DNA of 61,725 nt from positions 1-61,725 of the forward strand of contig JAWLBR010000006.1 in assembly GCA_041687495.1 (NCBI GenBank). The letters run 5' to 3'. This DNA comes from JAWLBR01 sp041687495. GTDB taxonomy: Bacteria; Bacillota; Limnochordia; DTU087; JAAYGB01. Under the pieces are notes generated by a model, which did not search any database, was not told the origin of the DNA, and worked only from the letters and a program-made list of their open reading frames with translations. Positions 32,331 to 40,336 of the stretch are shown in pieces. Every line of letters starts with the position of its first letter. Positions within the stretch are counted from its first letter, which is position 1. Position numbers and translations under genes: made by a program.

Positions 32331-34121
32331 GTGGCCGACGATGGGGAGAGGAAACAAGTTGGGACTGCTTGGGTCGAAGCGGGTCAGTTCGGCTGGATCC
32401 CGACCGAGGATGAGCGAGAACGGCCGCCAGTGTTGTTGGTCGGTCAACATGTGACCGTCATGGTGAATGGTGAAGTGCGTTCTGGCAGATGCGAGTTGCA
32501 CCCCGATGATCAGGTCGAAGTCACTGCAGAGTTCATCGCACCAGTCAGCGAGATCAGTGTGGAAACAACCGATGGTGGGCTGAAAGCCCACATCCAAGCC
32601 ACCTTGCGTCCCGGTCAGTGCTATCGTCTCACAGACGCAGCCCCAGGCCGGGTTTTGTCACTCCAAGGTGAGCTGGGAGAAGAAATTCAGCCTGAGCCCG
32701 TGACCAAAGAGCGTGTTCTCGCGGCACTAAAGGAGGCTGGGGTTGTGTTCGGGATCGATGAGGCGGGAGTCCAAGCCGCGGTGGATGCGCCCCACGAAAG
32801 CCACCTAGTCGCCATCGGACAACCAATAGTTGAGCCCCAAGACGCGAGAATTGAGCGCCTGTTTAAAGAGGTGGAAGCTGCCGACCATGATCAAAGCGCA
32901 CTCAAACTCGACCTGCTTGATCGCTACCGCATTGCTTGGGTAGAACCGGGCACCACGCTAATGCGCCGCATCGCCCCTGTACCTGGGGAGGCCGGTCGCA
33001 GTGTCTTTGGCAAGGCACTGATTCCCCGCTCGCCCCGGGATGTAAAACTACAGCCTGGACCGGGAACTGTTTTATCAGACGATGGGAATGAGCTGCGATC
33101 TGAGATAGCAGGAAGACCGGTGATGGTGGGCAAGGCCGTCAAGGTGGTGCCTTCTTTTGTGCATCAGGGGGACGCGGATGTTACCATCGGGCACATCAAG
33201 TTTGAGGGAGACGTCCACATTTCCGGACAGGTATGCGACAGTATCCAAGTGGCAGCCGGGGGCGGCCTTGAGGTTAGAGGTTTGGTATCCAACGCAGTGC
33301 TGGAAGCAAATCTCGATACTCATCTCCACAACCTGGTGATCGGCAGCGAAGTTCGGGTTGGCGGCCGGGTGTCTGAGACAGCTGCTCTGCTTCCCTTTGT
33401 CAACGAGGTGTCCGAGCAGTTGGTGCAGTTGGTGCGGGCAATGGAGCAGCTGGAGGGAGCCGGTGTCGTCCAGGCAAGCAGGAAAAAGGGATTGCCCTAT
33501 GGCCTGTTGATTAAGCAGTTGCTGGAGAGCCGGTTCGGTGATTTGGTTAAGCTCCTTCCACACATTCCGTCGCGGTTAGCTCCTCTGGGAGATATAGCTG
33601 GGATTGGAGTGTCCGTAGCCTACGACTTGGTGGAGATGCTGGATGGTCTGTCTCCCCTCGAGTTGGAATCATCTGCACCGGTGGTGGATGTCCTGAGGCG
33701 CTGGAGTGCTTTGGAGGAGGAACTGAAGGGTTACGGCACAGATGCCCATAACCTAGTAGTCAAGGGTCTTGAGAACTCAAAGATTTGGGTTAGTGGGTCG
33801 GTAGAGATCACGGGGTTTGGCAGCTACAGTACTGTGATTCAAGCTGGCGAGAGCATTCTCTGTCCCCAGGGAGTGCTGCGGGGAGGGCAGGCTCTGATTG
33901 GCTCTGGCTCAATAGAGTTCAAAGAGATTGGCAGTAAGGCCGGGGTTGCTACCGTCGTCTCCACCGGTAAAGCCGGTCGAATCACGGCCAATCTGGTACA
34001 CCCTGGAGTGATCCTATCCATAGGTGGATTGCGTCAAGTGGTCAGGGAGGAAGGGCGCAACCTCACGGCCCGCATCGACAGCGATGGAGAACTGAATGTA
34101 CAAATAGAGCCAATCCATTGA
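32331..34121 (+). CDS. FapA/DUF342 flagellar-assembly-type protein
   Basis: The 596-residue protein has the DUF342 layout: an N-terminal region with DGGLKAHIQATLRPGQ, then GTTLMRRIAPVPGEAGRSVFGKALIP, and a beta-helix with repeated short turns (GHIKFEGDVHISGQVCDSIQVAAGGGLEVRGLVSNAVLEANLD, later VKGLENSKIWVSGSVEITGFGSYSTVIQAG). DUF342 proteins polymerise and are called FapA in Vibrio, where they help flagellar placement; their role in Bacillota is not settled. GTG start behind GGGGAGGAG; an upstream frame from 32250 lacks conserved features. Its stop codon sits in the loop of the downstream stem-loop. Confidence 0.85.
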   Translation: MADDGERKQVGTAWVEAGQFGWIPTEDERERPPVLLVGQHVTVMVNGEVRSGRCELHPDDQVEVTAEFIAPVSEISVETTDGGLKAHIQATLRPGQCYRLTDAAPGRVLSLQGELGEEIQPEPVTKERVLAALKEAGVVFGIDEAGVQAAVDAPHESHLVAIGQPIVEPQDARIERLFKEVEAADHDQSALKLDLLDRYRIAWVEPGTTLMRRIAPVPGEAGRSVFGKALIPRSPRDVKLQPGPGTVLSDDGNELRSEIAGRPVMVGKAVKVVPSFVHQGDADVTIGHIKFEGDVHISGQVCDSIQVAAGGGLEVRGLVSNAVLEANLDTHLHNLVIGSEVRVGGRVSETAALLPFVNEVSEQLVQLVRAMEQLEGAGVVQASRKKGLPYGLLIKQLLESRFGDLVKLLPHIPSRLAPLGDIAGIGVSVAYDLVEMLDGLSPLELESSAPVVDVLRRWSALEEELKGYGTDAHNLVVKGLENSKIWVSGSVEITGFGSYSTVIQAGESILCPQGVLRGGQALIGSGSIEFKEIGSKAGVATVVSTGKAGRITANLVHPGVILSIGGLRQVVREEGRNLTARIDSDGELNVQIEPIH

Positions 34122-34133
34122 GGATTGGCTCTA
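34105..34133. terminator. Stem-loop overlapping the fapA stop codon
   Basis: A perfect 12-bp stem (34105-34116 with 34122-34133) has a 5-nt loop that contains the TGA of the FapA gene. It separates convergent transcripts and probably ends both. Confidence 0.6.
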
Positions 34134-34173
34134 GCGTTAGTTACCATGTGTTTCTCTCTGCCCTCGGTATCAG

Positions 34174-35070
34174 CTAGCGTTTCAACCGCGGATCCAAGGC
34201 GTCCCGGAGACCGTCGCCCAACAGATTGAGGGCCAACACCACCAGAACGATGGCCAAGCCAGGGAAGGCTACGGTCCAGGGTGCATTGCGCAGATACGGA
34301 CGACACTCAGCTAGGATTGCCCCCCACTCGGGAGTCGGGGGTTGTGCCCCCAGGCCAAGGAAGCTCAAGCCTGCAGCGTCCAAAATCGCAGTAGCCACGC
34401 CTAAAGTAGCTTGAACAATGATGGGGGCAAGGCAGTTGGGTAGCACGTGCCGGAAAATGATGCGGGTGTTGCTTAGTCCAAGGGCGTTGGCAGCTTCGAC
34501 AAACTCGTTGCCCTTGATGCTGAGAACAGACGAGCGCACGATCCGGGCGTACTGGGGGATGGCCACTATCCCGATGGCCAACATGGCATTACTCAGTGAC
34601 GGACCCAAGATAGCCATGATCGCGATGGCCAATAGGATACTGGGAAACGCCAACATGATATCAATACCCCGCATAATCAGCAGATCCAGGGTACCGCCGA
34701 AGTATCCGGCAAGAGAACCCAGCACAACACCAACGATCAGGGCAATTCCCACAGAAATCAGCCCCACCTGGAGCGAAACCCTCGCACCGTAGATAATTCG
34801 AGTAAGTAGGTCACGACCCAGATAGTCAGTCCCCAAGAGATGCTGCGCCGATGGGGCCTGCAGCCTGGTCCGATAATCCCTTTGGGTGGGACTGTATGGG
34901 GTGAGTAGCGGGGCAAAGATAGCCGATAGAATGAAGATGGTGAGCAGAATTAGTCCCACCACTGCAGTCTTATTCCTAAAGAAACGCCGCATGGCGCTGG
35001 CCCACAGACTGTTCGATGGGGCCTTGGCAGTAACAGCTTGATCTACAGTATTAGCAGCAGCTTGGTTCAC
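34174..35070 (-). CDS. Peptide/nickel-type ABC permease (DppC-like)
   Basis: The 298-residue permease has the DppC/OppC pattern: a soluble N-terminus, then FFRNKTAVVGLILLTIFILSAIFAPLLTPYSP, HLLGTDYLGRDLLTRIIYGARVSL and the EAA loop EAANALGLSNTRIIFRHVLPNCLAPIIV, ending GLRDALDPRLKR. It should pair with the DppB-like protein to carry a peptide or similar oligomer. GTG start behind AAGGAGG. It is the last gene of the dpp-like operon; no DppD or DppF ATPase follows, and the convergent FapA gene comes next. Confidence 0.92.
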   Translation of the reverse strand: MNQAAANTVDQAVTAKAPSNSLWASAMRRFFRNKTAVVGLILLTIFILSAIFAPLLTPYSPTQRDYRTRLQAPSAQHLLGTDYLGRDLLTRIIYGARVSLQVGLISVGIALIVGVVLGSLAGYFGGTLDLLIMRGIDIMLAFPSILLAIAIMAILGPSLSNAMLAIGIVAIPQYARIVRSSVLSIKGNEFVEAANALGLSNTRIIFRHVLPNCLAPIIVQATLGVATAILDAAGLSFLGLGAQPPTPEWGAILAECRPYLRNAPWTVAFPGLAIVLVVLALNLLGDGLRDALDPRLKR

Positions 35071-35085
35071 AGTGCGGCCCTCCTT

Positions 35086-36090
35086 TTAGTCGTAACGAAT
35101 TTTGGGATCCAAGAAGCCATAGACAAGGTCAACCAGCAGGTTAATTAGCACAAAACTGGTGGAGACGGTCATGATCGTTCCCTGCAAGAGAGGGAAATCC
35201 CGCTCCATTACCGATTGGTACGCCATGCGTCCTACCCCAGGCCATGAGAAAATTGTCTCCGTCAGCACTGCTCCACCCAACAAGTATCCAAACTGAAGTC
35301 CGACAACAGTAACAACTGGAATGAGACCATTCTTGAGAGCATGCTTCATGATCACAACTTTGTGAGCTAGGCCTTTGGCCCGGGCGGTGCGAATGTAGTC
35401 TTGACGCATGACTTCAAGGACACTAGAACGAGTCATGCGGGCAATAATGGCCATCGGAATGGTGCCCAAAGCGATTGCAGGCATTACCATGTGAGTGATG
35501 GCGTCCTTGAACGCTGCCCAGTTCTGTTGCAAAAGCGCGTCGATGAACATGAAATTTGTAATGGGATCCAGCGTAATTCCCACTGAAAGCCTGCCTGAGG
35601 GGGGGAAAATCCCAAGAATCAGTGAACCAACCCAGATCAGCATCAGTCCGAACCAGAAAATCGGCATAGATACCCCGATCAATGCTCCGATCATACAAAC
35701 GTGGTCAAACACCGAATACTGTTTCACCGCGGAGACGATGCCCGCCGGGACACCGATGGCAACGGCAAAGAGCATTGCCGCCAGCGAAAGCTCAATGGTA
35801 GCTGGGAATCGGGTTAGCAGCTCATCGGCTACTTGGTTACGGGTGATGAAAGACCTACCTAGATCCCCTTTGAGCAGATTACCAAGAAAACGAAAGTACT
35901 GTACATGGATCGGGTCGTTCAAGCCCAATTGTTCTCTCACCCTGGCCAGAGACTCTGCTGAAGCGTGTTCGCCCAAGATGGCGATGGCTGGGTCCCCTGG
36001 GATGAAGTGGAGGAACAAGAAGACAATGACGGAGACAGCCAACAGCAAAGGAATCAGCAGGATCAGCCGTTTCAAAAGATATCGAAACAT
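35086..36090 (-). CDS. Peptide/nickel-type ABC permease (DppB-like)
   Basis: The 334-residue permease has the DppB/OppB pattern: FRYLLKRLILLIPLLLAVSVIVFLFLHFIPGDPA at the N-terminus, REQLGLNDPIHVQYFRFLGNLLKGDLG, the EAA-type loop RTARAKGLAHKVVIMKHALKNGLIPV, and the end VDLVYGFLDPKIRYD. It is the partner of the DppC-like gene, which starts 16 bp downstream. ATG behind AAGGAGAGA. The stem-loop upstream (36117-36148) may lower its expression relative to the binding protein. Confidence 0.92.
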   Translation of the reverse strand: MFRYLLKRLILLIPLLLAVSVIVFLFLHFIPGDPAIAILGEHASAESLARVREQLGLNDPIHVQYFRFLGNLLKGDLGRSFITRNQVADELLTRFPATIELSLAAMLFAVAIGVPAGIVSAVKQYSVFDHVCMIGALIGVSMPIFWFGLMLIWVGSLILGIFPPSGRLSVGITLDPITNFMFIDALLQQNWAAFKDAITHMVMPAIALGTIPMAIIARMTRSSVLEVMRQDYIRTARAKGLAHKVVIMKHALKNGLIPVVTVVGLQFGYLLGGAVLTETIFSWPGVGRMAYQSVMERDFPLLQGTIMTVSTSFVLINLLVDLVYGFLDPKIRYD

Positions 36091-36116
36091 TCCTATCTCT
36101 CCTTACCTTCCAAAGG

Positions 36117-36148
36117 CAGACACGTGCAGCCTGAGCTGCACGTGTCTG
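36117..36148 (-). terminator. Stem-loop between peptide-binding and permease genes
   Basis: A perfect 14-bp stem (36117-36130 with 36135-36148) closes a CTGA tetraloop. A second, 6-bp hairpin lies at 36161-36180. There is no T tract. It probably stabilises the binding-protein message and attenuates read-through into the permease genes. Confidence 0.65.
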
Positions 36149-36186
36149 TAGCCCTTGCTTATCCTGACATCTGCCAGGATGTGTCT

Positions 36187-37776
36187 TTACTTATCCAGCC
36201 AAACGTCGGTGAACTGCTCGGTTCCGGTCGAGTGAGGCACATAGCCCTTCACGTAGTTGCGAGCCGGAATCGGAGGAGTGGAGTGAACCACATTCACCCA
36301 AGGTGCATCGTTGTGAATGACCTCCTGAGCCTTCTCGTATAGCTCTACCCGGCGGTCATGGTTCGGGGTTTGTTGAGCTTCGATCAGGATGTCGTGGAGC
36401 TCATCGCTGCGGTAGAAGGCAATGTTACCGGCGGTACCCTTGACAGCGTTGTCCTTGTCCAAGAGCACGTACAGGAAGTTGTCCGGGTCACCGTTGTCAC
36501 CGGTCCAGCCGAGCATTGCCATGGTGTGGGCGCCGTCCTCTGTCTTATCGAGGTAAGTAGCCCAGTCATAAGTAACGATCTTAGCGTTGATCCCAACGTC
36601 CATTAAGTCAGCTTGCATTGCCTCGGCAATTTTGCTGGGCTCAGGGAAGTAGGGACGGGGGTTTGGCATTGCCCAAAGCTCGGTCTCAAAGCCGTTGGGA
36701 TACCCGGCTTCTTTGAGAAGTTGACGAGCCTTGGCCGGATCGTAGCTATAGCCTTCCAGTTCATCGTTGTAGCCCCAGAGAGTCGGAGGAATCGGATTCT
36801 TGGCCGGTTCGCCCAGACCAGAGTAGAAGGCTTCAACGATCATCTCTTTGTTAATGGCGTAGTTGATGGCTTGGCGCACCTTGACGTTGTCAAAAGGCTT
36901 GACGTCCATGTTCATAGCTAGGTAGCCAATATTAAAGCTAGGACGCAGGAACAGGTGCAAGCTCTTGTCTTGATTGACGAACTCCACGTCAGAGGTATTC
37001 AGACCGTCCATGATGTCGATGTTCCCAGTTTGCAGCTCCAGGAATCGGGCTGAGTTATCCGGGATGACTCTAAAGATCACCCGATCCAAATGGGCCGTGC
37101 CATCCCAGTAGTCATCGTTGCGCTCGACGATGATCTGGGCATCCTGTTGCCAGGAGACGAACTTGAAAGGACCGGTACCAACTGGGTTCTTGAAGTAGTC
37201 GTCGCCGTACTTCTTGACCGCGGTTGGGCTGGAGATGGCGAACACCGGCATTGCCAAGTTCTGCAGGAACGGTGCTTGCGGTTGGTTGAGAGTGAACTGG
37301 ACAGTGTACTCGCTAACCGCCTTTACTTCCTCAACTACACCTGGGTAGCCACCAAACATGTAGCCCCAGTAGGCGAACTCGGTGTTGTGGTATGGGTGGC
37401 TTTCGTCTGACCAACGCTGGAAGTTGAAAACAACAGCGTCAGCGTTGAAGTCAGTACCGTCGTGGAACTTTACGCCCTCACGGAGGTTGAAGGTCCAGAC
37501 CAAACCATCCTCACTGGTCGTCCAGGAAGAGGCCAGAGCAGGCTCGACATCAGTGGTGTGCTTATTGTACTTGACCAATGTGTCAAACAACTGCTGGGTA
37601 ACAATGAGAGATTCACCATCGGTTACGTCTGAAGGATCTAGCTTTTTGGCGTCGCTGCCGCGGGCCCAAACCAGGGTTCCGCCATCCTTCGGTTCGGCAG
37701 CAAAGCCAGCCAAGGCTAAGCCCAAAACCATGGCCATGACAGTCAGCGTGACGAGAACAAGTCTTGCTTTTTTCAA
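36187..37776 (-). CDS. Peptide-type ABC substrate-binding protein (DppA-like)
   Basis: The 529-residue protein belongs to SBP family 5. After a signal peptide ending GFA-AEP it has the family opening GGTLVWARGSDAKKLDPSDVTDGES, YWDGTAHLDRVIFRVIPDNSARFLELQTGNIDIMDG and SYDPAKARQLLKEAGYPNG. It captures dipeptides, oligopeptides or related ligands. No lipobox cysteine is present, so it is predicted to be soluble outside the cytoplasmic membrane. Encoded first in an operon with two permeases, divergent from the amino-acid receptor at 38.2 kb. Confidence 0.92.
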   Translation of the reverse strand: MKKARLVLVTLTVMAMVLGLALAGFAAEPKDGGTLVWARGSDAKKLDPSDVTDGESLIVTQQLFDTLVKYNKHTTDVEPALASSWTTSEDGLVWTFNLREGVKFHDGTDFNADAVVFNFQRWSDESHPYHNTEFAYWGYMFGGYPGVVEEVKAVSEYTVQFTLNQPQAPFLQNLAMPVFAISSPTAVKKYGDDYFKNPVGTGPFKFVSWQQDAQIIVERNDDYWDGTAHLDRVIFRVIPDNSARFLELQTGNIDIMDGLNTSDVEFVNQDKSLHLFLRPSFNIGYLAMNMDVKPFDNVKVRQAINYAINKEMIVEAFYSGLGEPAKNPIPPTLWGYNDELEGYSYDPAKARQLLKEAGYPNGFETELWAMPNPRPYFPEPSKIAEAMQADLMDVGINAKIVTYDWATYLDKTEDGAHTMAMLGWTGDNGDPDNFLYVLLDKDNAVKGTAGNIAFYRSDELHDILIEAQQTPNHDRRVELYEKAQEVIHNDAPWVNVVHSTPPIPARNYVKGYVPHSTGTEQFTDVWLDK

Positions 37777-38204
37777 CTACTTACACTCCTCTCGGCCGTG
37801 TGGCCTCTAAATTATCCTTAGCGAATGCGACAGGTGACGCATCCACTGCAAGGCGATCCGATACACTCGGGTCGTAAACTAGAGTATTAGACATGTGCGC
37901 TGATTTCCCTCTCTCAATGCCAATATTGGCGCCGTTTTTCGTTGATGTATGTTGTATACTAGTATGGAAATCGGATTTTAACATATCTCTTAGTGATCGG
38001 GTCGCCGGCGCCGGGAAAAATGTTAGTTAACATTGTGGGCAGTGGAGCTGGAACTGCCCGGCAGATCTGCAATGTGATGGCAATAAATGCGGGGAATCTA
38101 TTGTATGTTTATACGAAGTGTTGTATAATACATTTTGTCCAGGCTGTGATGCCATATGGACCGAATCTTTCGGTAGAGGGTAGATAATTAAGGGAGGACT
38201 TGTC
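37777..38204. promoter_or_regulatory. Divergent promoter region with palindromes
   Basis: This 428-bp region separates two importer operons. It contains GCCAATATTGGC (37919-37930, perfect 12-bp palindrome) and ATACTAGTAT (37956-37965, perfect 10-bp palindrome), both candidate operators on the dppA side. A plus-strand promoter is at 38101-38129. No ORF here has a ribosome binding site or recognisable product. Confidence 0.55.
38101..38129 (+). promoter_or_regulatory. Sigma-A promoter of the second amino-acid importer
   Basis: TTGTAT (38101-38106) and a perfect TATAAT (38124-38129) are 17 bp apart, about 76 bp before the TTG start of the binding-protein gene. Confidence 0.75.
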
Positions 38205-38945
38205 TTGAAAAAGCTCTTAGTGTTCGCACTGGTGCTCGGCCTTTTGGCAGCGGGAAGTGCCGCAGCAATGGCAAAAGAAACTGTATGGAAGGTCGGAACC
38301 GATGCAACGTTTCCCCCGTTTGAATCTGTAGACGACTTCACCGGGGAGTATGTAGGCTTTGATATGGACCTGATCAGAGCCATCGGCGACTACTTAGGTG
38401 TGAAAATTCAGATTGTCAATGTCGCTTGGGATGGGATTATCCCCGGGCTGCTCAATGGTAACTACGATCTTCTCATTGCGGCCATGACCATAACTCCCGA
38501 GCGGGCAATGGCGGTAGACTTTACCGACCCATATTTTGAAGCTAGTCAGCTGATTTTGGTTCGGGAAAATGACGATTCCATTCAAGGCCCGGACGATCTC
38601 AAAGGTAAATATGTGACTGTGCAGATCGGTACTACCGGTGATCTGTACGTTTCGGATTCCGATGTTGCCCGAGTCGGTCGGTTTAATACCGCTCCGGAGG
38701 CGCTTCTGGAGGTAACCAATGGCGGAGCTGACGCTTGCGTTGTTGACGCTGGTGTTGCCCAAGAGTATGTGGCTAAGAATCCCGGTCAAGTGAAGATTGT
38801 CGGTGTTCCCTTTACCGATGAGGCCTATGGCATAGCTGTGAACAAGGGTCAAGGCAAGATGCTCAGCCAGCTGAACGAGGCCCTGGCAGCTCTCAAGGCC
38901 AACGGAACCTACGACGAGATTTACGGTAAGTACTTCAACAAGTAG
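38205..38945 (+). CDS. Amino-acid ABC substrate-binding protein
   Basis: The 246-residue SBP family 3 protein has a signal peptide (KKLLVFALVLGLLAAGSAAAMA) followed by WKVGTDATFPPFESVDDFTGEYVGFDMDLIRAIGDYLG, LIAAMTITPERAMAVDFTDPYF and a C-terminal GTYDEIYGKYFN. It has no lipobox cysteine. TTG start behind AGGGAGG. Ligand probably a polar amino acid. The 16-bp stem-loop after it and then a permease gene follow; no ATPase gene completes the operon. Confidence 0.91.
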   Translation: MKKLLVFALVLGLLAAGSAAAMAKETVWKVGTDATFPPFESVDDFTGEYVGFDMDLIRAIGDYLGVKIQIVNVAWDGIIPGLLNGNYDLLIAAMTITPERAMAVDFTDPYFEASQLILVRENDDSIQGPDDLKGKYVTVQIGTTGDLYVSDSDVARVGRFNTAPEALLEVTNGGADACVVDAGVAQEYVAKNPGQVKIVGVPFTDEAYGIAVNKGQGKMLSQLNEALAALKANGTYDEIYGKYFNK

Positions 38946-38992
38946 GGAACACTAGAGCCTAGACTGCTAGGTTGTCAAAGATAGATCTTGGT

Positions 38993-39029
38993 GCAGTTTA
39001 AGCCGCGAATACGTCGCGGCTTAAACTGC
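38993..39029 (+). terminator. 16-bp perfect stem-loop between SBP and permease
   Basis: The arms 38993-39008 and 39014-39029 pair perfectly with an ATACG loop. There is no continuous T tract. It is the most stable hairpin seen here and is likely to raise binding-protein mRNA over permease mRNA. Confidence 0.7.
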
Positions 39030-39067
39030 GTATTTCATTTTCTTAGGGAATTGGGAGTCGATATGCG

Positions 39068-39763
39068 ATGTTAGGTGTGGTATCTCTAGTGCCGGGAGCT
39101 TTGAATTTGCGGTGGGACATTATGAGTCGGGCTTTGCCTTCCCATTTGGAGGGGGCCAAAGTTACACTGAGCCTGACTGCAACTTCGGTTTTGTTCGGAA
39201 TCATCATTGGAACCATCATTGGTATGGCCCGGATTTCTAAGCGGGCTGCCATCGCTCGGGTGGCGGGGGTCTATACCGATTTCTTCCGAGGCACGCCGCT
39301 GATCGTACAGATTTTCCTGGTGTACATGGGCCTGCCGCAGTTCGGAATTCGGCTCTCTCCTTGGGTGGCCGGTATCGTCGCGCTGAGTCTGAACAGCGCA
39401 GCCTATGTCGCAGAGATTGTGCGGGCAGGCATCCAGTCCATCGACCGGGGTCAAGCCGAAGCTGCGCAATCGACGGGGATGACGTGGGGACAGACCATGC
39501 GCTATATTATCTTGCCTCAGGCTTTTCGAAGAATTATCCCGCCCTTGGGAAATGAGTTCATTGCCTTGCTCAAGGATTCGTCTCTGGTGGCGGTAATTTC
39601 CCTGGAGGAGCTGCTGCGTAAGGGCCAGATCAACGTGACACGCTACTATCGACCCTTTGAGATCTACATTGAAGTAGCCATCATCTATCTGATCATGACC
39701 AAGACAATCTCGCTGCTGGTGGAATATTCCGAGCGGCGGCTGCGAATTGAGCGGAAAGCTTAG
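39068..39763 (+). CDS. Amino-acid ABC permease
   Basis: The 231-residue permease resembles the one at 26.6 kb: VTLSLTATSVLFGIIIGTIIGMARIS, YTDFFRGTPLIVQIFLVYMGLPQ and the EAA loop EAAQSTGMTWGQTMRYIILPQAFRRIIPPLGNEF. It should form a homodimer channel for the receptor encoded upstream. ATG with GGGAG about 10 nt upstream. The next gene is a cold-shock gene with its own promoter, so this importer lacks a dedicated ATPase in the window and must borrow one. Confidence 0.91.
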   Translation: MLGVVSLVPGALNLRWDIMSRALPSHLEGAKVTLSLTATSVLFGIIIGTIIGMARISKRAAIARVAGVYTDFFRGTPLIVQIFLVYMGLPQFGIRLSPWVAGIVALSLNSAAYVAEIVRAGIQSIDRGQAEAAQSTGMTWGQTMRYIILPQAFRRIIPPLGNEFIALLKDSSLVAVISLEELLRKGQINVTRYYRPFEIYIEVAIIYLIMTKTISLLVEYSERRLRIERKA

Positions 39764-39801
39764 GAGACAGGAATTTACGTGCTCATTTGGCTGCCGCACC
39801 G

Positions 39802-39831
39802 TTGACGCATGTCAACACTGTGTGGTATAAT
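39802..39831 (+). promoter_or_regulatory. Sigma-A promoter of the cold-shock gene
   Basis: TTGACG (39802-39807), an 18-bp spacer and a perfect TATAAT (39826-39831). TTGAC-GCAT-GTCAA forms a small palindrome over the -35. The start of transcription should fall near 39838, giving a leader of about 120 nt, as usual for csp genes. Confidence 0.82.
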
Positions 39832-39917
39832 TAACCTCGTAAAACTGCAACTCCTGGAATCCTAAAGTCCAGACTGCAGGCTAGTCTTTCCGGTAACGTA
39901 AGTCTTGCCAAGGTCGC

Positions 39918-39940
39918 CTTTTTGCTCCGGGAGCGGAAAG
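39918..39940 (+). promoter_or_regulatory. csp 5'-leader hairpin next to the ribosome binding site
   Basis: Ten pairs (two wobbles; 39918-39927 with 39931-39940) with a CGG loop lie 5 nt before AGGAGG. Cold-shock messages often have structured leaders that refold with temperature, so this is a candidate thermosensing element. Confidence 0.55.
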
Positions 39941-39961
39941 CATTAGGAGGAATGTTCATCA

Positions 39962-40159
39962 ATGTTAGGTCGTGTTAAGTGGTTCAGCGCTGAGAAGGGT
40001 TACGGTTTCATCGAGCGCGAGGACGGTGGCGACGTGTTCGTTCACTTTTCCGCGATTCAGTCAGAAGGCTTTAAGACCTTGGAAGAAGGCCAAGAGGTTC
40101 AATTCGACATTGTCGAAGGCAACCGTGGTCCGCAAGCTGCTAACGTTGTCAAGCTCTAG
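39962..40159 (+). CDS. Cold-shock protein (CspA/CspB family)
   Basis: The 65-residue OB-fold protein reads MLGRVKWFSAEKGYGFIE with RNP1 (KGYGFIE) and RNP2 (VFVHFS), the nucleic-acid-binding motifs of CspA family proteins. It acts as an RNA chaperone that keeps mRNAs single-stranded in the cold and in growth. ATG behind TAGGAGGAATG. It has its own promoter, a structured leader and a terminator, so it is a single-gene unit. Confidence 0.97.
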   Translation: MLGRVKWFSAEKGYGFIEREDGGDVFVHFSAIQSEGFKTLEEGQEVQFDIVEGNRGPQAANVVKL

Positions 40160-40182
40160 TCTGGACTTCTAACGCAGTGATT

Positions 40183-40213
40183 AAACCCCCAGAGTTTACT
40201 CTGGGGGTTTTTT
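40183..40213 (+). terminator. Rho-independent terminator of csp
   Basis: A 12-bp perfect stem (40183-40194 with 40199-40210) has a TTTA loop and a run of T residues. Confidence 0.92.
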
Positions 40214-40274
40214 GTTTAGTCGGCGGCTGAAGGGGGAAGATTGTTAGTAAGCAGGTGACAGAGATTTACAGGTG

Positions 40275-40304
40275 TTGAGGTGTCAATAGATAACATAATA
40301 TACT
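40275..40304 (+). promoter_or_regulatory. Putative promoter of hpf
   Basis: TTGAGG (40275-40280) and TATACT (40299-40304) are 18 bp apart, 33 bp before the hpf start. Stress or stationary-phase sigma factors often drive hpf, and other overlapping sites cannot be excluded. Confidence 0.5.
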
Positions 40305-40336
40305 GAGGGCACCTTGCGATAAGGGAGATGGTGTAG

